Numbered from the stretch's first letter, positions 17,833-28,115 are shown. The stretch is DNA of 64,000 nucleotides from Streptomyces sp. WP-1 (GCF_030450125.1 NZ_CP123923.1:6977001-7041000); one strand, 5' to 3'. Notes: a model not told the origin generated them from the letters alone. Made by a program: numbers and translations.

Positions 17833-18627
17833 ATGACCTCCCGCATCCAGCCCCTCGCCCTCGATCTCGCCGGCCGCACCGCGCTCGTCACCGGTGCCGC
17901 GAGCGGTATCGGCCGTGCCTGCGCGCTGCGTCTCGCGGCGGCCGGGGCGCGGGTGAGAGCCGTCGACCGGGACGAGGCGGGGCTCGCCGGACTCGCCGAG
18001 GAGGCGCGGGACACCCCGGACCTCGCGGGCGCCGTCGTGCCGCACGTACTCGACCTGACCGACCTGGACGCGGCCGAGGCGGCGGCGGCCGGCACCGATG
18101 TGCTGGTCAACAACGCGGGGCTGCAACTGGTGCGCCCCATCGAGGAGTTCCCGCCGGACGTCTTCCACACGGTGCTGACCGTGATGCTGGAGGCGCCGTT
18201 CCGCCTGGTGCGCGGCGCCCTGCCGCACATGTACGGGCAGGGCTGGGGCCGGATCGTCAATGTGTCCTCGGTGCACGGGCTGCGCGCCTCGGCGTTCAAG
18301 TCCGCGTACGTCGCCGCCAAGCACGGACTTGAGGGCCTGTCCAAGACGGCCGCGCTGGAGGGCGCCGCGCACGGCGTCACCTCCAACTGCGTGAACCCCG
18401 CCTATGTCCGCACCCCCTTGGTGGAGCGGCAGATCGCCGACCAGGCGGCGGCCCACGGCATCCCCGAGGAGCGGGTGCTGTCCGAGGTGCTGCTGAAGGA
18501 CAGCGCGCTGCGGCGCCTGATCGAACCGGAGGAGGTCGCCGAGGCGGTGGCCTATCTGTGCAGCCCCCAGGCGTCCTTCGTCACCGGTACGTCCCTGGTC
18601 CTGGACGGCGGCTGGACGGCCCACTGA
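17833..18627 (+). CDS. 3-hydroxybutyrate dehydrogenase (SDR)
   Basis: 264 residues. TGAASGIGRA begins at residue 20, NNAGLQLVRPIEEFP around 94-108, the Ser in NVSSVHGLRAS, and YVAAKHG supplies Tyr-x3-Lys. The LQLVRPIEEFP, SAFKSAYVAAKHGLEG and NPAYVRTPLVERQI segments are characteristic of D-3-hydroxybutyrate dehydrogenases, which interconvert 3-hydroxybutyrate and acetoacetate with NAD. That fits ketone-body or polyhydroxybutyrate turnover, but no other gene of that pathway adjoins. It ends 6 bp before the convergent FMN-binding gene. Confidence 0.85.
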   Translation: MTSRIQPLALDLAGRTALVTGAASGIGRACALRLAAAGARVRAVDRDEAGLAGLAEEARDTPDLAGAVVPHVLDLTDLDAAEAAAAGTDVLVNNAGLQLVRPIEEFPPDVFHTVLTVMLEAPFRLVRGALPHMYGQGWGRIVNVSSVHGLRASAFKSAYVAAKHGLEGLSKTAALEGAAHGVTSNCVNPAYVRTPLVERQIADQAAAHGIPEERVLSEVLLKDSALRRLIEPEEVAEAVAYLCSPQASFVTGTSLVLDGGWTAH

Positions 18628-18633
18628 GCACGC

Positions 18634-19038
18634 TCACGCGCCGGTCAGCTCGCGCCCCGTGACCACCTCGGAGTCGATCCGTACGAGCACGTCGTCGCGG
18701 ACCGGCATCCAGGAGTCCGGGCCGTCGGGGATCTCCTGGCCGTCGGCGTCGTCCAGCAGTGTGGCGCGGCCGGTGACGACCACGCTCCAGCCGGAGCGGG
18801 TCGCCGCGTCGAACTCGTCCGCCTCGAAGGCGACCACGGCACCGTCGATGGCGTGCGCGAGGTCCGAGCCCGCCGAGGTGCGCAGCAGCACGGAGGAGTC
18901 CGCGTCGAGGCAGAAATTGACGGGGAGGACCGCGGGGAGCGCCTGCTTGGTGTACACGACCCGGCCGACCGGTACCCCGGCCAGCAGGCGCAGGCAGGTC
19001 CCCCGGTCGAGCGGGCGGAAGCCGTCGTTCTGGAGCAC
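18634..19038 (-). CDS. Pyridoxamine 5'-phosphate oxidase family (FMN-binding split-barrel) protein
   Basis: 134 residues from GTG 19038. The sequence PLDRGTCLRLLAGVPVGRVVYT, LPAVLPVNFCLDADSSVLLRT and WSVVVTGRATLLDD follows the small PPOX-like/FMN-binding split-barrel family. These proteins are common in actinobacterial stress regions and bind FMN or F420; the reaction is unknown. The alternative frame from ATG 19046 gives non-family sequence, so GTG is preferred, with GGGGA about 12 nt upstream. Confidence 0.8.
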   Translation of the reverse strand: MLQNDGFRPLDRGTCLRLLAGVPVGRVVYTKQALPAVLPVNFCLDADSSVLLRTSAGSDLAHAIDGAVVAFEADEFDAATRSGWSVVVTGRATLLDDADGQEIPDGPDSWMPVRDDVLVRIDSEVVTGRELTGA

Positions 19039-19199
19039 CCGCCCATCGTCCCCGCGCGGAACCGGCCGGGATAGGGCCGGTCGGCCCTTGTCCGTAGCTT
19101 CTCCGTACCTTCTCCGTGCCTGTGCGGCCCGGCCCGCCGCCGGGGCCCCTCCTCGGGTGCCCCGGTGGCGCGGCTCGGCCGGATCCGCGCGGCCGGGGC

Positions 19200-20789
19200 T
19201 CACACCAGCGCGGCCCGCAGCACACCGAAGGCGCTGCGCGGGTCGGCCAGGGCGTGGTGGATGCCGGGGATCTCGCGGTCGACGCCGAACAGCTCGTACA
19301 CGGCGTGCATCGCGCCGCGCACCGAGTACTCGACGGTGAAGACGACGTCCTCCGGGACCTCGGTGTACTGGCCGAGGAAGGCGAAGTTCGCCGATCCGCG
19401 CGGCACCACGAGCGGCCGGTCGCCGGCCGTGCGCGGCGCGAACTGGCTGGTGATGTACGGCATCATGACCGGGACCACGGTCGTGGTCGCCGCCACGTCC
19501 TCCTCGATGTCGGACATCCCGAGGTGGCCGAGGAGTTCGGTCAGGATCTCGCGGCCGGTGCACTCGGCCATCGGCTTGCCGGTGAAGTCGCCGGGCCGGT
19601 CCGGGAAGAGGCCGTAGCCCCACAGCGTGTACACGTCCTCGGGCTGGTCCGCGAAGTGCGGGGCGTGCGGTACGACCACGGACATCAGCCAGCCGGAGTC
19701 CGTGAAGGTCATCAGCGCGCCGGTGCCGGGCAGATTGCCCGACAGCTCCTCGATGCGGTGCAGCAGCCGCGGGGAGCGCATGGTGAGCGTGAAGGACTCC
19801 CACTTCGCCTCGTCCACGTCGCCGTTGAACACCGCGGGCCGGCCGAAGTCGTCCGCCTTGGCCGCGACCGTCTCCCACAGCCGCCAGCCGCCGTCGCGCT
19901 TGTCCCGCACCAGCTCGGGCGCCCGGTCGTCGCCGCCGTACGTGGCGTCGGCGGTCATCGAGCCGAGGGTGAGGAACGCGTGGTCGTCGAGGCCGAGTTC
20001 ACAGGTCTCCGGCACGCCCGCGCGCTCCAGGTGGAGCCGCCACAGCCGTCGTACGCCCTGCTCGTCGGTGCTGAAGTCGGCGTCCGTGACCCGTACCCCG
20101 TGCTCGAAGCGCACCCCGCGGGCCTCCAGCCAGGCCCGTACGGGGCGGATGACCGAGTCGTACTGGTTGAGCTTGGTGCGGCGCACTCCGGACAGGGTGT
20201 GCATGCGCGGGAACTCCTGGAGGAAGCGCAGGAAGTAGCGGCGCAGTTCGATGGCGCTGTGCCAGTTCTGGAAGGCGAACGTGGTGCGCCACATCGTCCA
20301 GAAGTGCGTGCCGAAGAAGTGCGGGGAGAAGAAGTCCTCGATGCGGCGGGCGCCGATCTCCCGCTCGGGCAGCATCAGCAGCCGCAGCAGTTCGCGTCGG
20401 TCATGGGTGTCGAGGCCGTAGTCGGCGGCGTCCAGGATGCGCGCGCCCGTGCCGATCAGCCGGGCCTTGGCCTCGGTGGGCCACTTCTCGTTGAAGTCGA
20501 TGATCTCCTGGCGCACCGAGACCGTCTCGTCGTCCAGGGTCGGGATCGTCTCCAGCAGGTCCCACAGGCAGGTGTACGCCTCCTCCTCCAGCATCCGGCC
20601 GCCACGGGTGACGTAGCCGGCGGGCTCCCCGGCGCCGTCCATGGAGCCGCCGGCCACCGGCAGCTCCTCCAGCACCCGGATGTTCTCGCCGGGGAGCCCG
20701 GCGTCGCGGATGAGGAAGACCGCCGCCGCGAGCGAGGCGATGCCGCCGCCGACGAGATGGACCCGGGACTGGCGCGGAGCGTCTGCCAT
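19200..20789 (-). CDS. ohyA: Oleate hydratase (myosin-cross-reactive antigen family)
   Basis: 529 residues. The FAD site VHLVGGGIASLAAAVFL is at about 10-26. The family hallmarks GGSMDGAG, GGRMLEEEAYTCLWDLL (with the catalytic Glu region), FFSPHFFGTHFWTMWRTTFAFQ (written in parts: FFSPHFFGTHFW and TMWRTTFAFQ) and YITSQFAPRTAGDRP are all present. The enzyme adds water to the cis-9 double bond of oleate to make 10-hydroxystearate, a fatty-acid detoxification step at the membrane surface. ATG 20789 has GGAGGA 5-6 nt upstream. The same frame stays open far beyond this start by GC bias only. It is divergent from the arginine deiminase operon. Confidence 0.93.
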   Translation of the reverse strand: MADAPRQSRVHLVGGGIASLAAAVFLIRDAGLPGENIRVLEELPVAGGSMDGAGEPAGYVTRGGRMLEEEAYTCLWDLLETIPTLDDETVSVRQEIIDFNEKWPTEAKARLIGTGARILDAADYGLDTHDRRELLRLLMLPEREIGARRIEDFFSPHFFGTHFWTMWRTTFAFQNWHSAIELRRYFLRFLQEFPRMHTLSGVRRTKLNQYDSVIRPVRAWLEARGVRFEHGVRVTDADFSTDEQGVRRLWRLHLERAGVPETCELGLDDHAFLTLGSMTADATYGGDDRAPELVRDKRDGGWRLWETVAAKADDFGRPAVFNGDVDEAKWESFTLTMRSPRLLHRIEELSGNLPGTGALMTFTDSGWLMSVVVPHAPHFADQPEDVYTLWGYGLFPDRPGDFTGKPMAECTGREILTELLGHLGMSDIEEDVAATTTVVPVMMPYITSQFAPRTAGDRPLVVPRGSANFAFLGQYTEVPEDVVFTVEYSVRGAMHAVYELFGVDREIPGIHHALADPRSAFGVLRAALV

Positions 20790-20903
20790 GACGTTCCTCC
20801 GTTCTGCGCCCGGGCGGACCCGGACAGCTCTGTGCGCCCCGGCGGACCGGGACGGCGGAAGTGGTACGGCATTCAGCCAATACCTCCGGGTGCCTCTCGC
20901 GGC

Positions 20904-20918
20904 AGGGCCGTAGGTCCC
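20904..20918. promoter_or_regulatory. GC-rich imperfect palindrome upstream of the arginine deiminase operon
   Basis: AGGGCCGTAGGTCCC matches the pattern GGG-N-CC-N3-GG-N-CCC at nine of ten fixed positions. Related 15-mers lie before the USP gene (28026-28040) and the HPF-like gene (29715-29729). It is 124 bp before the antiporter start. It may be an operator for a dormancy regulator of the DevR/OsdR kind, but this is inference. Confidence 0.35.
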
Positions 20919-21041
20919 CGGTCGGAGGGCCTGTGGGCGCCCAAGTGGGGACCGGTTGCCGTACGGCACGCACCCCGGTGACCAGCAGGATCGGTGAGGC
21001 ACCAGCACCGGAGCCCTTCGAGGCGCACAAGGAGCACAGGC

Positions 21042-22601
21042 ATGACCACCACCACACGCGGCGGGGAAGACACCCGCGGCGGGGAAGAGTCCCCTGGCGG
21101 GAGAGGGCCCCGCGGCGGGGAAGAGTCGCCCGACGGGGGAAGACCTCGCGGCGGCGAGGAACCCGCTCCACCGGCCGCCCTCGGGCTGCCCGCCGCCACC
21201 GCCCTGGTGATCGGCAGCATCATCGGCACCGGGGTCTTCGCGCTCCCCTCCGCGCTCGCCCCCTACGGGCCGATCGCCCTGGTCGCCTTCGGCGTCGTCA
21301 CCCTGGGCGCGCTCGCGCTGGCGATGACCTTCGGCTCGCTCTCCGGGCGCGTCCCGGGCAGCGGCGGCCCCTACGTCTACGCCCGGGAGGCGTTCGGCGA
21401 GTTCGCCGGGTTCCTCAACGCCTGGTCGTACTGGATCACCGCCTGGGCCGGGAACGCCGCGATCGCGGTCGCCTGGGTCGGCTACGTCGAGGTGTTCGTC
21501 AACACCGGCCACCGCACCGGGATCTCGCTCCTGATCGCCCTCACCGGACTGTGGATACCGGCCGCGGTCAACCTCACCGGGATGCGCAACACCGGCGCCT
21601 TCCAAGTCGTCACCACGGTCCTGAAGTTCGTGCCGCTGGTCTTCATGGCCACCGTGGGGCTGCTGTTCATCAAGGCGGACAACTTCGGCCCGTTCAACGC
21701 CAGTCACCAGTCCGCGCCGGGCGCGATCTCGGCCGCCGCCGCCATCGCCCTGTTCAGCTATCTCGGTCTGGAGGCCGCCTCGGTCGTCGCCGGACGGGTG
21801 CGCGAGCCGGGGCGCAACGTGCCGCGCGCCACCCTGTACGGCACCCTCGCCTGCGCCGTCATCTACATCCTCGGCACCCTCGCGGTCCTCGGCACCGTCC
21901 CGCACGGCCGACTCGGCTCCTCCAGCGCGCCGTTCAGCGACGCGGCGAACAACATCTTCGGCGGCGGCTGGGCCGGCGACGCCGTCGCGGTGGCCGCCAT
22001 CATCTCCGGCATCGGCGCGCTGAACGGCTGGACCATGCTGTGCGCCGAGATGCCGTACGCCGCCGCCCGCGACGGACTCTTCCCGGCCGCCTTCGCCCGG
22101 CTGCGCGGCAAGAACGACGTACCGGTCTTCGGGATCGTCGCCTCGACCGTACTGGCCTCGCTGATCACGGTGTTCAGCTACACCCGCTTCCAGGACGTCT
22201 TCACCAAGATCGTGCTGCTCAGCGTGCTCACCGCGGTCATCCCGTACCTCTTCTCCGCCGCCGCCCAGCTGTACTGGCTGCTGGTGCGCGGCCGGGCGAG
22301 CCTGAGGCCCGGACGCCTCGCGCGGGACACCGTCGTCGCCGCGCTCGCGATGGCCTTCTCCTACTGGTCGATCCAGGGCAGCGGCTACCAGACCGTCTAC
22401 TACGGGCTGTTCGTGGTCCTGCTCGGACTGCCGGTCTACATCTGGCTCAAGCGCGACCGCGGCGAGTACGGCGAGACGGCGCCGGCCCCGGCCACGGCGA
22501 GCGGGGCCCGCGCCCCCGAGACACCCCCGGCCGCCCGCGCCGTCCGGCGCCCCTGGGCCGAACGCGCGCACCGCCTCAACCCCCTGCGCCACGACCACTG
22601 A
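21042..22601 (+). CDS. APC family amino-acid antiporter of the arginine deiminase operon (probable arginine/ornithine exchanger)
   Basis: 519 residues, about 12 membrane helices. ATALVIGSIIGTGVFALPSAL near 48-68 is the APC substrate-binding helix 1 (written in parts: ATALVIGSIIGTG and VFALPSAL), followed by VPGSGGPYVYAREAFGEFAGF. It is first in a four-gene cluster with arginine deiminase 30 bp downstream, so exchange of arginine for ornithine (ArcD role) is likely by context. The first 40 residues are a hydrophilic repeat of RGGEE-type units, unusual for the family. ATG 21042 has AAGGAG 7 nt upstream. Confidence 0.88.
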   Translation: MTTTTRGGEDTRGGEESPGGRGPRGGEESPDGGRPRGGEEPAPPAALGLPAATALVIGSIIGTGVFALPSALAPYGPIALVAFGVVTLGALALAMTFGSLSGRVPGSGGPYVYAREAFGEFAGFLNAWSYWITAWAGNAAIAVAWVGYVEVFVNTGHRTGISLLIALTGLWIPAAVNLTGMRNTGAFQVVTTVLKFVPLVFMATVGLLFIKADNFGPFNASHQSAPGAISAAAAIALFSYLGLEAASVVAGRVREPGRNVPRATLYGTLACAVIYILGTLAVLGTVPHGRLGSSSAPFSDAANNIFGGGWAGDAVAVAAIISGIGALNGWTMLCAEMPYAAARDGLFPAAFARLRGKNDVPVFGIVASTVLASLITVFSYTRFQDVFTKIVLLSVLTAVIPYLFSAAAQLYWLLVRGRASLRPGRLARDTVVAALAMAFSYWSIQGSGYQTVYYGLFVVLLGLPVYIWLKRDRGEYGETAPAPATASGARAPETPPAARAVRRPWAERAHRLNPLRHDH

Positions 22602-22631
22602 TCCCACGGAACTCCCCGAAGGACAACCATC

Positions 22632-23846
22632 ATGAGCACCTTCCACGTCGACTCCGAGGCCGGCCGGCTGCGCCAGGTCATCCTGCACCGGCCCGGACTC
22701 GAACTCTCCCGCCTCACCCCGCGCAACGTCGACGCGCTGCTCTTCGACGACATCCTGTGGGCCAAGCGGGCCCGCGAGGAGCACGACGCCTTCGCCCAGG
22801 CGCTGCGCGACCACGGCACCCGCGTGCACTACTTCGCCGACCTGCTCGCCGAGAGCCTCGACATCCCCGGCGCCCGCGACTGGCTCCTCGACCGCGTGGT
22901 GACCACCGCCACCGTCGGCCCGGCGCTCGTCGAACCGGTACGCGAACTGTGCGCGGGCATCGACGGCGCGACCCTCGCCGAGTACCTCATCGGGGGGCTG
23001 CTCAAGAGCGACCTGCCGCTGGCCAGCCCGCACAGCCTGGTCTGGAACGCCCTGGACGACGAGGAGTTCGCCCTCGCCCCGCTGCCCAACCACCTCTTCC
23101 CGCGCGACAACTCCTGCTGGATATACGACCGGTTGTCCGTCAACCCGATGGCCAAGGCGGCCCGGCGGCGCGAGAGTCTGCACGCCGAGACCATCTACCG
23201 GTTCCACCCGCTGTTCGCCGCCCAGGCACCCCAGCCGATCCTGGACGGACCGGTGGGCACCCTGGAGGGCGGCGACGTCCATGTCCTCGGCAACGGGGCC
23301 GTCATGGTCGGCATGGGGGAGCGCACCACCCCCCAGGCCGTGGAGAACCTGGCCGCCCGGCTGTTCGCCGCCGGTACGGCCACCAAGGTGATCGCCGTCC
23401 AACTCCCGGCCCAGCGCGCCTACATGCACCTGGACACCGTGCTCACCATGGTCGACCGGGACGCCTTCGTGGTCTACCCGGGCCTCGCCGACTCCCTGCG
23501 CTCGTGGACCCTCACGCCCAGCGACGCCCGCCCGGTCCGCTTCGCCGTCACCCCCGACTCGGACCTCGCGACCGCCCTCGCCGAGGCCCTCGACCTGGAC
23601 AAGGTGCGGATGCTGTCCGCGCCGCAGGACATCCGGGGCGCCGAACGCGAACAGTGGGACGACGGCAGCAACTTCCTCGCCCTCGAACCCGGCGTCGTCG
23701 TCGGCTACGAGCGCAACGTCACCACCAACACCTATCTGCGCAAGCAGGGCATCGAGATCGTCACCATCGCCGGCGCCGAACTCGGCCGCGGCCGCGGCGG
23801 CCCGCGCTGCATGAGCTGCCCCATCGAACGCGACCCGGTCGCCTGA
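22632..23846 (+). CDS. arcA: Arginine deiminase
   Basis: 404 residues. Hydrolyses L-arginine to citrulline and ammonia, the first step of arginine fermentation. Motifs: [19 protein letters not shown] at the N-terminus, [11 protein letters not shown], the catalytic Asp/Glu region EGGDVHVLG, and the C-terminal [11 protein letters not shown] with the nucleophile Cys396. Length and all catalytic residues match the bacterial enzyme. The gene is second in the operon; the OTC gene begins 22 bp downstream. Confidence 0.96.
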   Translation: MSTFHVDSEAGRLRQVILHRPGLELSRLTPRNVDALLFDDILWAKRAREEHDAFAQALRDHGTRVHYFADLLAESLDIPGARDWLLDRVVTTATVGPALVEPVRELCAGIDGATLAEYLIGGLLKSDLPLASPHSLVWNALDDEEFALAPLPNHLFPRDNSCWIYDRLSVNPMAKAARRRESLHAETIYRFHPLFAAQAPQPILDGPVGTLEGGDVHVLGNGAVMVGMGERTTPQAVENLAARLFAAGTATKVIAVQLPAQRAYMHLDTVLTMVDRDAFVVYPGLADSLRSWTLTPSDARPVRFAVTPDSDLATALAEALDLDKVRMLSAPQDIRGAEREQWDDGSNFLALEPGVVVGYERNVTTNTYLRKQGIEIVTIAGAELGRGRGGPRCMSCPIERDPVA

Positions 23847-23868
23847 CACTTCCCCGAGGACACCAGAG

Positions 23869-24891
23869 ATGACCATCGACCTGCGAGGCCGCTCCTACCT
23901 GAGCGAACTCGACTTCACCGCCGCCGAGATCGGCCACCTCCTCGATCTCGCCACCGACCTCAAGGCGGCCCGGCGGGCCGGCACCGAACGCCCCCGGCTG
24001 ACCGGGAAGCAGCTCGCGCTGATCTTCGAGAAGACCTCCACCCGCACCCGCTGCGCCTTCGAGGTCGCCGCCCGCGACCAGGGCGCCGCCACCACCTACC
24101 TCGGTCCCGGCGACACCCACCTCGGCGGCAAGGAGTCCGTCGCCGACACCGCCCGCGTCCTCGGCCGGATGTTCGACGGCATCGAGTACCGGGGCTCCGC
24201 CCAGACCATCGTCGGCGAACTCGCCGCGCACTCCGGCGTCCCCGTCTTCAACGGCCTGACCGACACCACGCACCCCACCCAGAGCCTGTGCGACGTGTTC
24301 ACCATGCGCGAGCACAGCGCCAAGCCGCTGTCCGACATCGCCTACTGCTACCTCGGCGACGCCCGCAACAACATGGGCAACTCGCTGCTGTCCATGGGCG
24401 CCCTGCTCGGCATGGACGTCCGCATCGCCGCCCCGCGCGCCCTGTGGCCCGCCGCCGAACTGGTCGCCGAGTGCCGGGCACAGGCCGAGCGCAGCGGGGC
24501 CCGGATCACCCTCACCGAGGACGTCGAGACCGCCGTACGCGGCGCCGACTACCTGCACACCGACGTCTGGGTCTCCATGGGCGAGCCCGCCGAGACCTGG
24601 AAGGAACGCATCGACCTGCTGCTGCCCTACCAGGTCAACGAGAAGACACTGGCCGCCACCGGCAACCCCGACGTCGCCTTCATGCACTGCCTGCCCTCCC
24701 TGCACGACGATCACACCCGCCTCGGCCGCGAACTGCGCGACACCTACGGCCTGACCGGCCTGGAGGTCACCGACGAGGTGTTCTCCGCGCCCCGCTCGCT
24801 CGTCTTCGACCAGGCGGAGAACCGGCTGCACACCATCAAGGCGGTCCTCGTCGCCACCCTGGCGGACCGGCCCGCCGCCGTGGAGGGCTGA
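23869..24891 (+). CDS. argF: Ornithine carbamoyltransferase
   Basis: 340 residues. The carbamoyl-phosphate site [16 protein letters not shown], the HPTQ signature ([13 protein letters not shown]), ornithine-side [12 protein letters not shown] and the MHCLPSLHD loop are all present. Inside the arginine deiminase operon it most likely runs in the catabolic direction, splitting citrulline with phosphate into ornithine and carbamoyl phosphate (ArcB role). The symbol argF is the family name. It is followed after 3 bp by carbamate kinase, suggesting translational coupling. Confidence 0.95.
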   Translation: MTIDLRGRSYLSELDFTAAEIGHLLDLATDLKAARRAGTERPRLTGKQLALIFEKTSTRTRCAFEVAARDQGAATTYLGPGDTHLGGKESVADTARVLGRMFDGIEYRGSAQTIVGELAAHSGVPVFNGLTDTTHPTQSLCDVFTMREHSAKPLSDIAYCYLGDARNNMGNSLLSMGALLGMDVRIAAPRALWPAAELVAECRAQAERSGARITLTEDVETAVRGADYLHTDVWVSMGEPAETWKERIDLLLPYQVNEKTLAATGNPDVAFMHCLPSLHDDHTRLGRELRDTYGLTGLEVTDEVFSAPRSLVFDQAENRLHTIKAVLVATLADRPAAVEG

Positions 24892-24894
24892 CCG

Positions 24895-25803
24895 ATGCGC
24901 ATCGTCATCGCCCTCGGCGGCAACGCGCTGCTGCACCGCGGCGAACGCCCCGACGCCGCCGTCCAGCAGGCCAACATCGACCGTGTGGCCCTCGCCATCG
25001 CCGCCCTCGCCCAGGACCACGAGGTGGTCGTCACCCATGGCAACGGCCCCCAGATCGGGCTGCTCGCCATGGAGAGCGCGTCCGACGCGGCACTGAGCGC
25101 CCCCTACCCGCTGGATCTGCTCGGGGCGCAGACCCAGGGCATGATCGGCTCCCTGCTGGCGCGCGCCCTGTACGACGCGCTGCCCGGCCGGCGGATCGCG
25201 GCCCTTGTCACCCACACCCAGGTACGGGCCGACGACCCCGCCTTCGGGCACCCGGAGAAGTTCATCGGCCAGGTGTACTCGGCGGAGACCGCCCGCGCGC
25301 TCTCCCGCGAACGGGGCTGGCACATCGCCCGGGACACCACCGGGTGGCGCCGTGTGGTGCCCTCCCCGGCGCCCGAACGGATCATGGAGACCGGCACCGT
25401 CCAGGACCTGCTGGGCCTCGGCACCCTCGTGGTCTGCGCCGGGGGCGGTGGCGTCCCGGTCGTGGACGGTGAGCACGGGCTGCGCGGGGTGGAGGCCGTC
25501 GTCGACAAGGACCTGTCCGCGGCGCTCCTCGCGGAGGACCTCAAGGCGGACTTCCTGCTGATCCTCACCGACGTTCCGCATGTGTACGCCGACTACGGCG
25601 GCCCCCACCAGCGCCCCCTCCTGGAGGCCACGCCCGCCGAACTGCGCTCCGGGGGCTTCCCGGCCGGCTCCATGGGCCCCAAGACGGAGGCGGCGGCCCG
25701 GTTCGTGGAGCGCACCGGCGGCCTCGCCGCGATCGGCGCCCTCGACGCGGCGTACGAGATCGTGCGGGGCAGGGCGGGCACGCTGGTACGGCCCGAGCCG
25801 TGA
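24895..25803 (+). CDS. arcC: Carbamate kinase
   Basis: 302 residues. IVIALGGNALLHRGE at the start, VVTHGNGPQIGLL, FIGQVYS, VVCAGGGGVPVV and the nucleotide site LILTDVPHVYADYG identify the amino-acid-kinase fold of carbamate kinase, with GSMGPKTEAAARFVE near the end. It makes ATP from carbamoyl phosphate and ADP, the energy-yielding last step of the pathway. It is the final gene of the arc operon; a hairpin at 25839-25873 follows. Confidence 0.96.
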   Translation: MRIVIALGGNALLHRGERPDAAVQQANIDRVALAIAALAQDHEVVVTHGNGPQIGLLAMESASDAALSAPYPLDLLGAQTQGMIGSLLARALYDALPGRRIAALVTHTQVRADDPAFGHPEKFIGQVYSAETARALSRERGWHIARDTTGWRRVVPSPAPERIMETGTVQDLLGLGTLVVCAGGGGVPVVDGEHGLRGVEAVVDKDLSAALLAEDLKADFLLILTDVPHVYADYGGPHQRPLLEATPAELRSGGFPAGSMGPKTEAAARFVERTGGLAAIGALDAAYEIVRGRAGTLVRPEP

Positions 25804-25838
25804 CGACACCTCGCCCGCACCCCTGACGGCTGCGCGTC

Positions 25839-25873
25839 CGCACCGGTGAGCCCCCCAAGGGCCCACCGGTGCG
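25839..25873. terminator. Bidirectional hairpin between arcC and the SpoIIE gene
   Basis: CGCACCGGTG at 25839-25848 and its exact complement CACCGGTGCG at 25864-25873 form a 10-bp stem with a 15-nt loop, placed between two converging genes. There is no T-tract, as is usual in Streptomyces. Confidence 0.6.
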
Positions 25874-25880
25874 CGGGCGT

Positions 25881-27833
25881 TCACAGCTTCAGCGTGAACC
25901 AGGTCGTCTTGCCCTCGTCGGTCGGCCGTACCCCCCAGCCGTCGGCGAGCGTGCGGACCAGGAACAGGCCGCGCCCGGACTCCTCGTCCCCGGCGGCGTG
26001 CCGGGGCTGGGGCAGGTGCGGGCTGCGGTCGCTGACCTCCACGGTGAGATCCGTGGCCGTACGGCACAGCCGCAGCCCCACCGGGCCCTCGGCGTGCTGC
26101 ACCGCGTTGGTGAGGGTCTCCGACAGCAGCAGGAGCGCGTCGTCGGCCGGTGCGGGACACTCCCAGGAGGCCAGCGTCCGGCGCAGAAAGGCCCGGCCCT
26201 CGGGGACCGAGGCGGGGGCGGCGGGCAGCTCGGTGGTGACGGCGGCCAGCGGCGCCGCCGGGAGCCGCGCGAACAGCAGCGTCACATCGTCGTCATGGCC
26301 GTCGGCGTCCGGCAGCAGCTCGGCCAGCACATGGTCGGCGGCCGCCTCCAGGCTCGCGGAGTGCGGGAAGAACGTGTCCAGGACGGCGGTGAGTTCACCG
26401 ACCCGGGCCTCGATGTCGCTGCCCGGCGTCTCGATCAGACCGTCGGTGTACAGCACGAGCGTGGCGCCCGGGGAGATGTCGAAAGCCGCGTGCTCGTACA
26501 GCACTCCGCCCACCCCGAGCGGCGCGTTGACCGGCGCGGGCAGCGCGCGGACGCCCTCCCAGGGGCCGACGACGAGGGTCGGCAGATGCCCGGCGGAGCA
26601 GACGGTGACGGTGCCCGCGTCCGGGGCGATGACCAGATAGCAGCAGGTGACCAGCTGGTCCGGCACGTCCAGGTCACCGACCACGGTGTCCAGGGCCTGC
26701 ATCAGCTGGCGTGGCTGCATGCCCGTCTTGGCGAGCGCGTGCGCGGCCGAGCGCAGCTGGCCCATCACGGCGGCCGCCTCCAGGCCGCGGCCCATCACAT
26801 CGCCGATGAGGACACCGACCCGGCCGGCGCCCAGCGGTATCAGATCGAACCAGTCGCCGCCGACACCGGCGCCCTGGGTGGCGGGCCGGTAGCGGCTCGC
26901 GGTGTCCAGACCGGGCAGCGCGGGCGGGGTGCCCATCAGGCTGCGCTGGAGCGTGAGGGCGATGTGCCGCTGCTGCTCCAGCAGGGCGGTCAGCTCCGCC
27001 TCCACCTGCTTGCGGTCGCTGATGTCCCGCACGATCGCGCACGCCCCGACGACCTTGCCCGCGGTGTCCCGGGTCGGCCACAGCGTGACGTCGACGTCCA
27101 GCAGCGAGCCGTCCTTGGTGACCCGCAGCGTCTCGAAGTGCTCGACCTTCTCCCCGTGGCGCAGACGTTCGAGCAACGCCCAGATGTCGTCCTGGAGTTC
27201 GGTGGGGGCGAGCATGGAGACATGCCGGCCCATGGCCTCCTCGGCGGTGTAGCCGTACAGCTCGGTGGCGGCCGCGTTCCAGTACGTGATCTCGCCGGCG
27301 AGGGTCTTGGCGAGGATGGCGTCCTGGGAGGACTCCACGAGCGCCGCGAGTTCGTTGATCCGGGCCTCGGCCGCCTTGCGGTCGCTGACGTCGCGCACCG
27401 CGGCGGAGACCAGCAGTCCGTCCGCCGTCTCCAGCGGGCTCAGGCTGATCTCGACGGGGAACTCGCTGCCGTCCTTGCGCAGTCCGTGCAGTTCCAGGCC
27501 CGCGCCCATGGGCCGCACCTGCCGGTTGGCCGCGTAGCCGTCGCGGTGCCGGGTGTGGTGACCGCGGAAGCGGTGCGGGACGAGCAACTCGACCGGGCGG
27601 CCCAGCAGTTCCTCGCGGCGGTAGCCGAACACGGCCTCGGTCTGCGCGTTGACCAGCCGGATGACACCGGTGTCGTCGACGATCACCATCGCGTCCGGCG
27701 CCGCCTCCAGCAACCCCCGGAACCGCTCCTCGCCCGTCGACGGACCGCCCTGCGCCAAGGGGGCTCCGCACCGGCACCGCTGGGGGACCGCGGGGTCCGC
27801 CGCACAGGCCGGCTCGTCCACGCAACCATTCAT
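25881..27833 (-). CDS. PAS-PAS-SpoIIE PP2C phosphatase with HATPase (anti-sigma-factor-kinase) domain
   Basis: 650 residues. Two PAS sensor domains (about 35-150, with [20 protein letters not shown], in parts [10 protein letters not shown] and [10 protein letters not shown], and about 155-280). Then comes a SpoIIE/PP2C domain (about 300-500) keeping [22 protein letters not shown] and [10 protein letters not shown] metal-binding motifs, and a C-terminal HATPase_c domain (about 520-648: [31 protein letters not shown]). Such proteins dephosphorylate anti-anti-sigma factors while the kinase domain acts on them, tuning stress sigma factors. It is cytoplasmic; no membrane segment. Its promoter region is shared with the divergent USP gene. 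Confidence 0.92.
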   Translation of the reverse strand: MNGCVDEPACAADPAVPQRCRCGAPLAQGGPSTGEERFRGLLEAAPDAMVIVDDTGVIRLVNAQTEAVFGYRREELLGRPVELLVPHRFRGHHTRHRDGYAANRQVRPMGAGLELHGLRKDGSEFPVEISLSPLETADGLLVSAAVRDVSDRKAAEARINELAALVESSQDAILAKTLAGEITYWNAAATELYGYTAEEAMGRHVSMLAPTELQDDIWALLERLRHGEKVEHFETLRVTKDGSLLDVDVTLWPTRDTAGKVVGACAIVRDISDRKQVEAELTALLEQQRHIALTLQRSLMGTPPALPGLDTASRYRPATQGAGVGGDWFDLIPLGAGRVGVLIGDVMGRGLEAAAVMGQLRSAAHALAKTGMQPRQLMQALDTVVGDLDVPDQLVTCCYLVIAPDAGTVTVCSAGHLPTLVVGPWEGVRALPAPVNAPLGVGGVLYEHAAFDISPGATLVLYTDGLIETPGSDIEARVGELTAVLDTFFPHSASLEAAADHVLAELLPDADGHDDDVTLLFARLPAAPLAAVTTELPAAPASVPEGRAFLRRTLASWECPAPADDALLLLSETLTNAVQHAEGPVGLRLCRTATDLTVEVSDRSPHLPQPRHAAGDEESGRGLFLVRTLADGWGVRPTDEGKTTWFTLKL

Positions 27834-28025
27834 ATATACCCCGCCATGTCGCTCGTGATGCTACGGACATCCCAGCGCAACCGGCCTCCCACCGCCGTGA
27901 CTTGTCGCGTCCTGGCCGGAACACATCCCCACGGCGGACGAACCCGTGCAGGACCGGTCCCGGTCGAGCACAAGCGATCGCCTCCGTCATGGTGCCCGCC
28001 CCAGGGCCGATCGGCCCCCGGACAG

Positions 28026-28040
28026 GGGTCCTGAGGGCCC
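28026..28040. promoter_or_regulatory. GC-rich 15-bp palindrome before the USP gene
   Basis: GGGTCCTGAGGGCCC fits GGG-N-CC-N3-GG-N-CCC exactly. It is 76 bp upstream of the USP start codon, in the divergent spacer with the SpoIIE gene. Candidate site for a dormancy or stress regulator; inference only. Confidence 0.4.
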
Positions 28041-28115
28041 TGCCGGTCCGGGGGCCGCCGCGACGAGACTGGGGTCGATCCCGAACGGGATGTCCGACAA
28101 CAGGAGGTGGACGTC

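Noticed and set aside
19200..23876. A 1558-codon minus-strand frame beyond oleate hydratase
   Set aside because: Only 19200-20789 has family similarity and a ribosome site; the rest is antisense to the arc operon.
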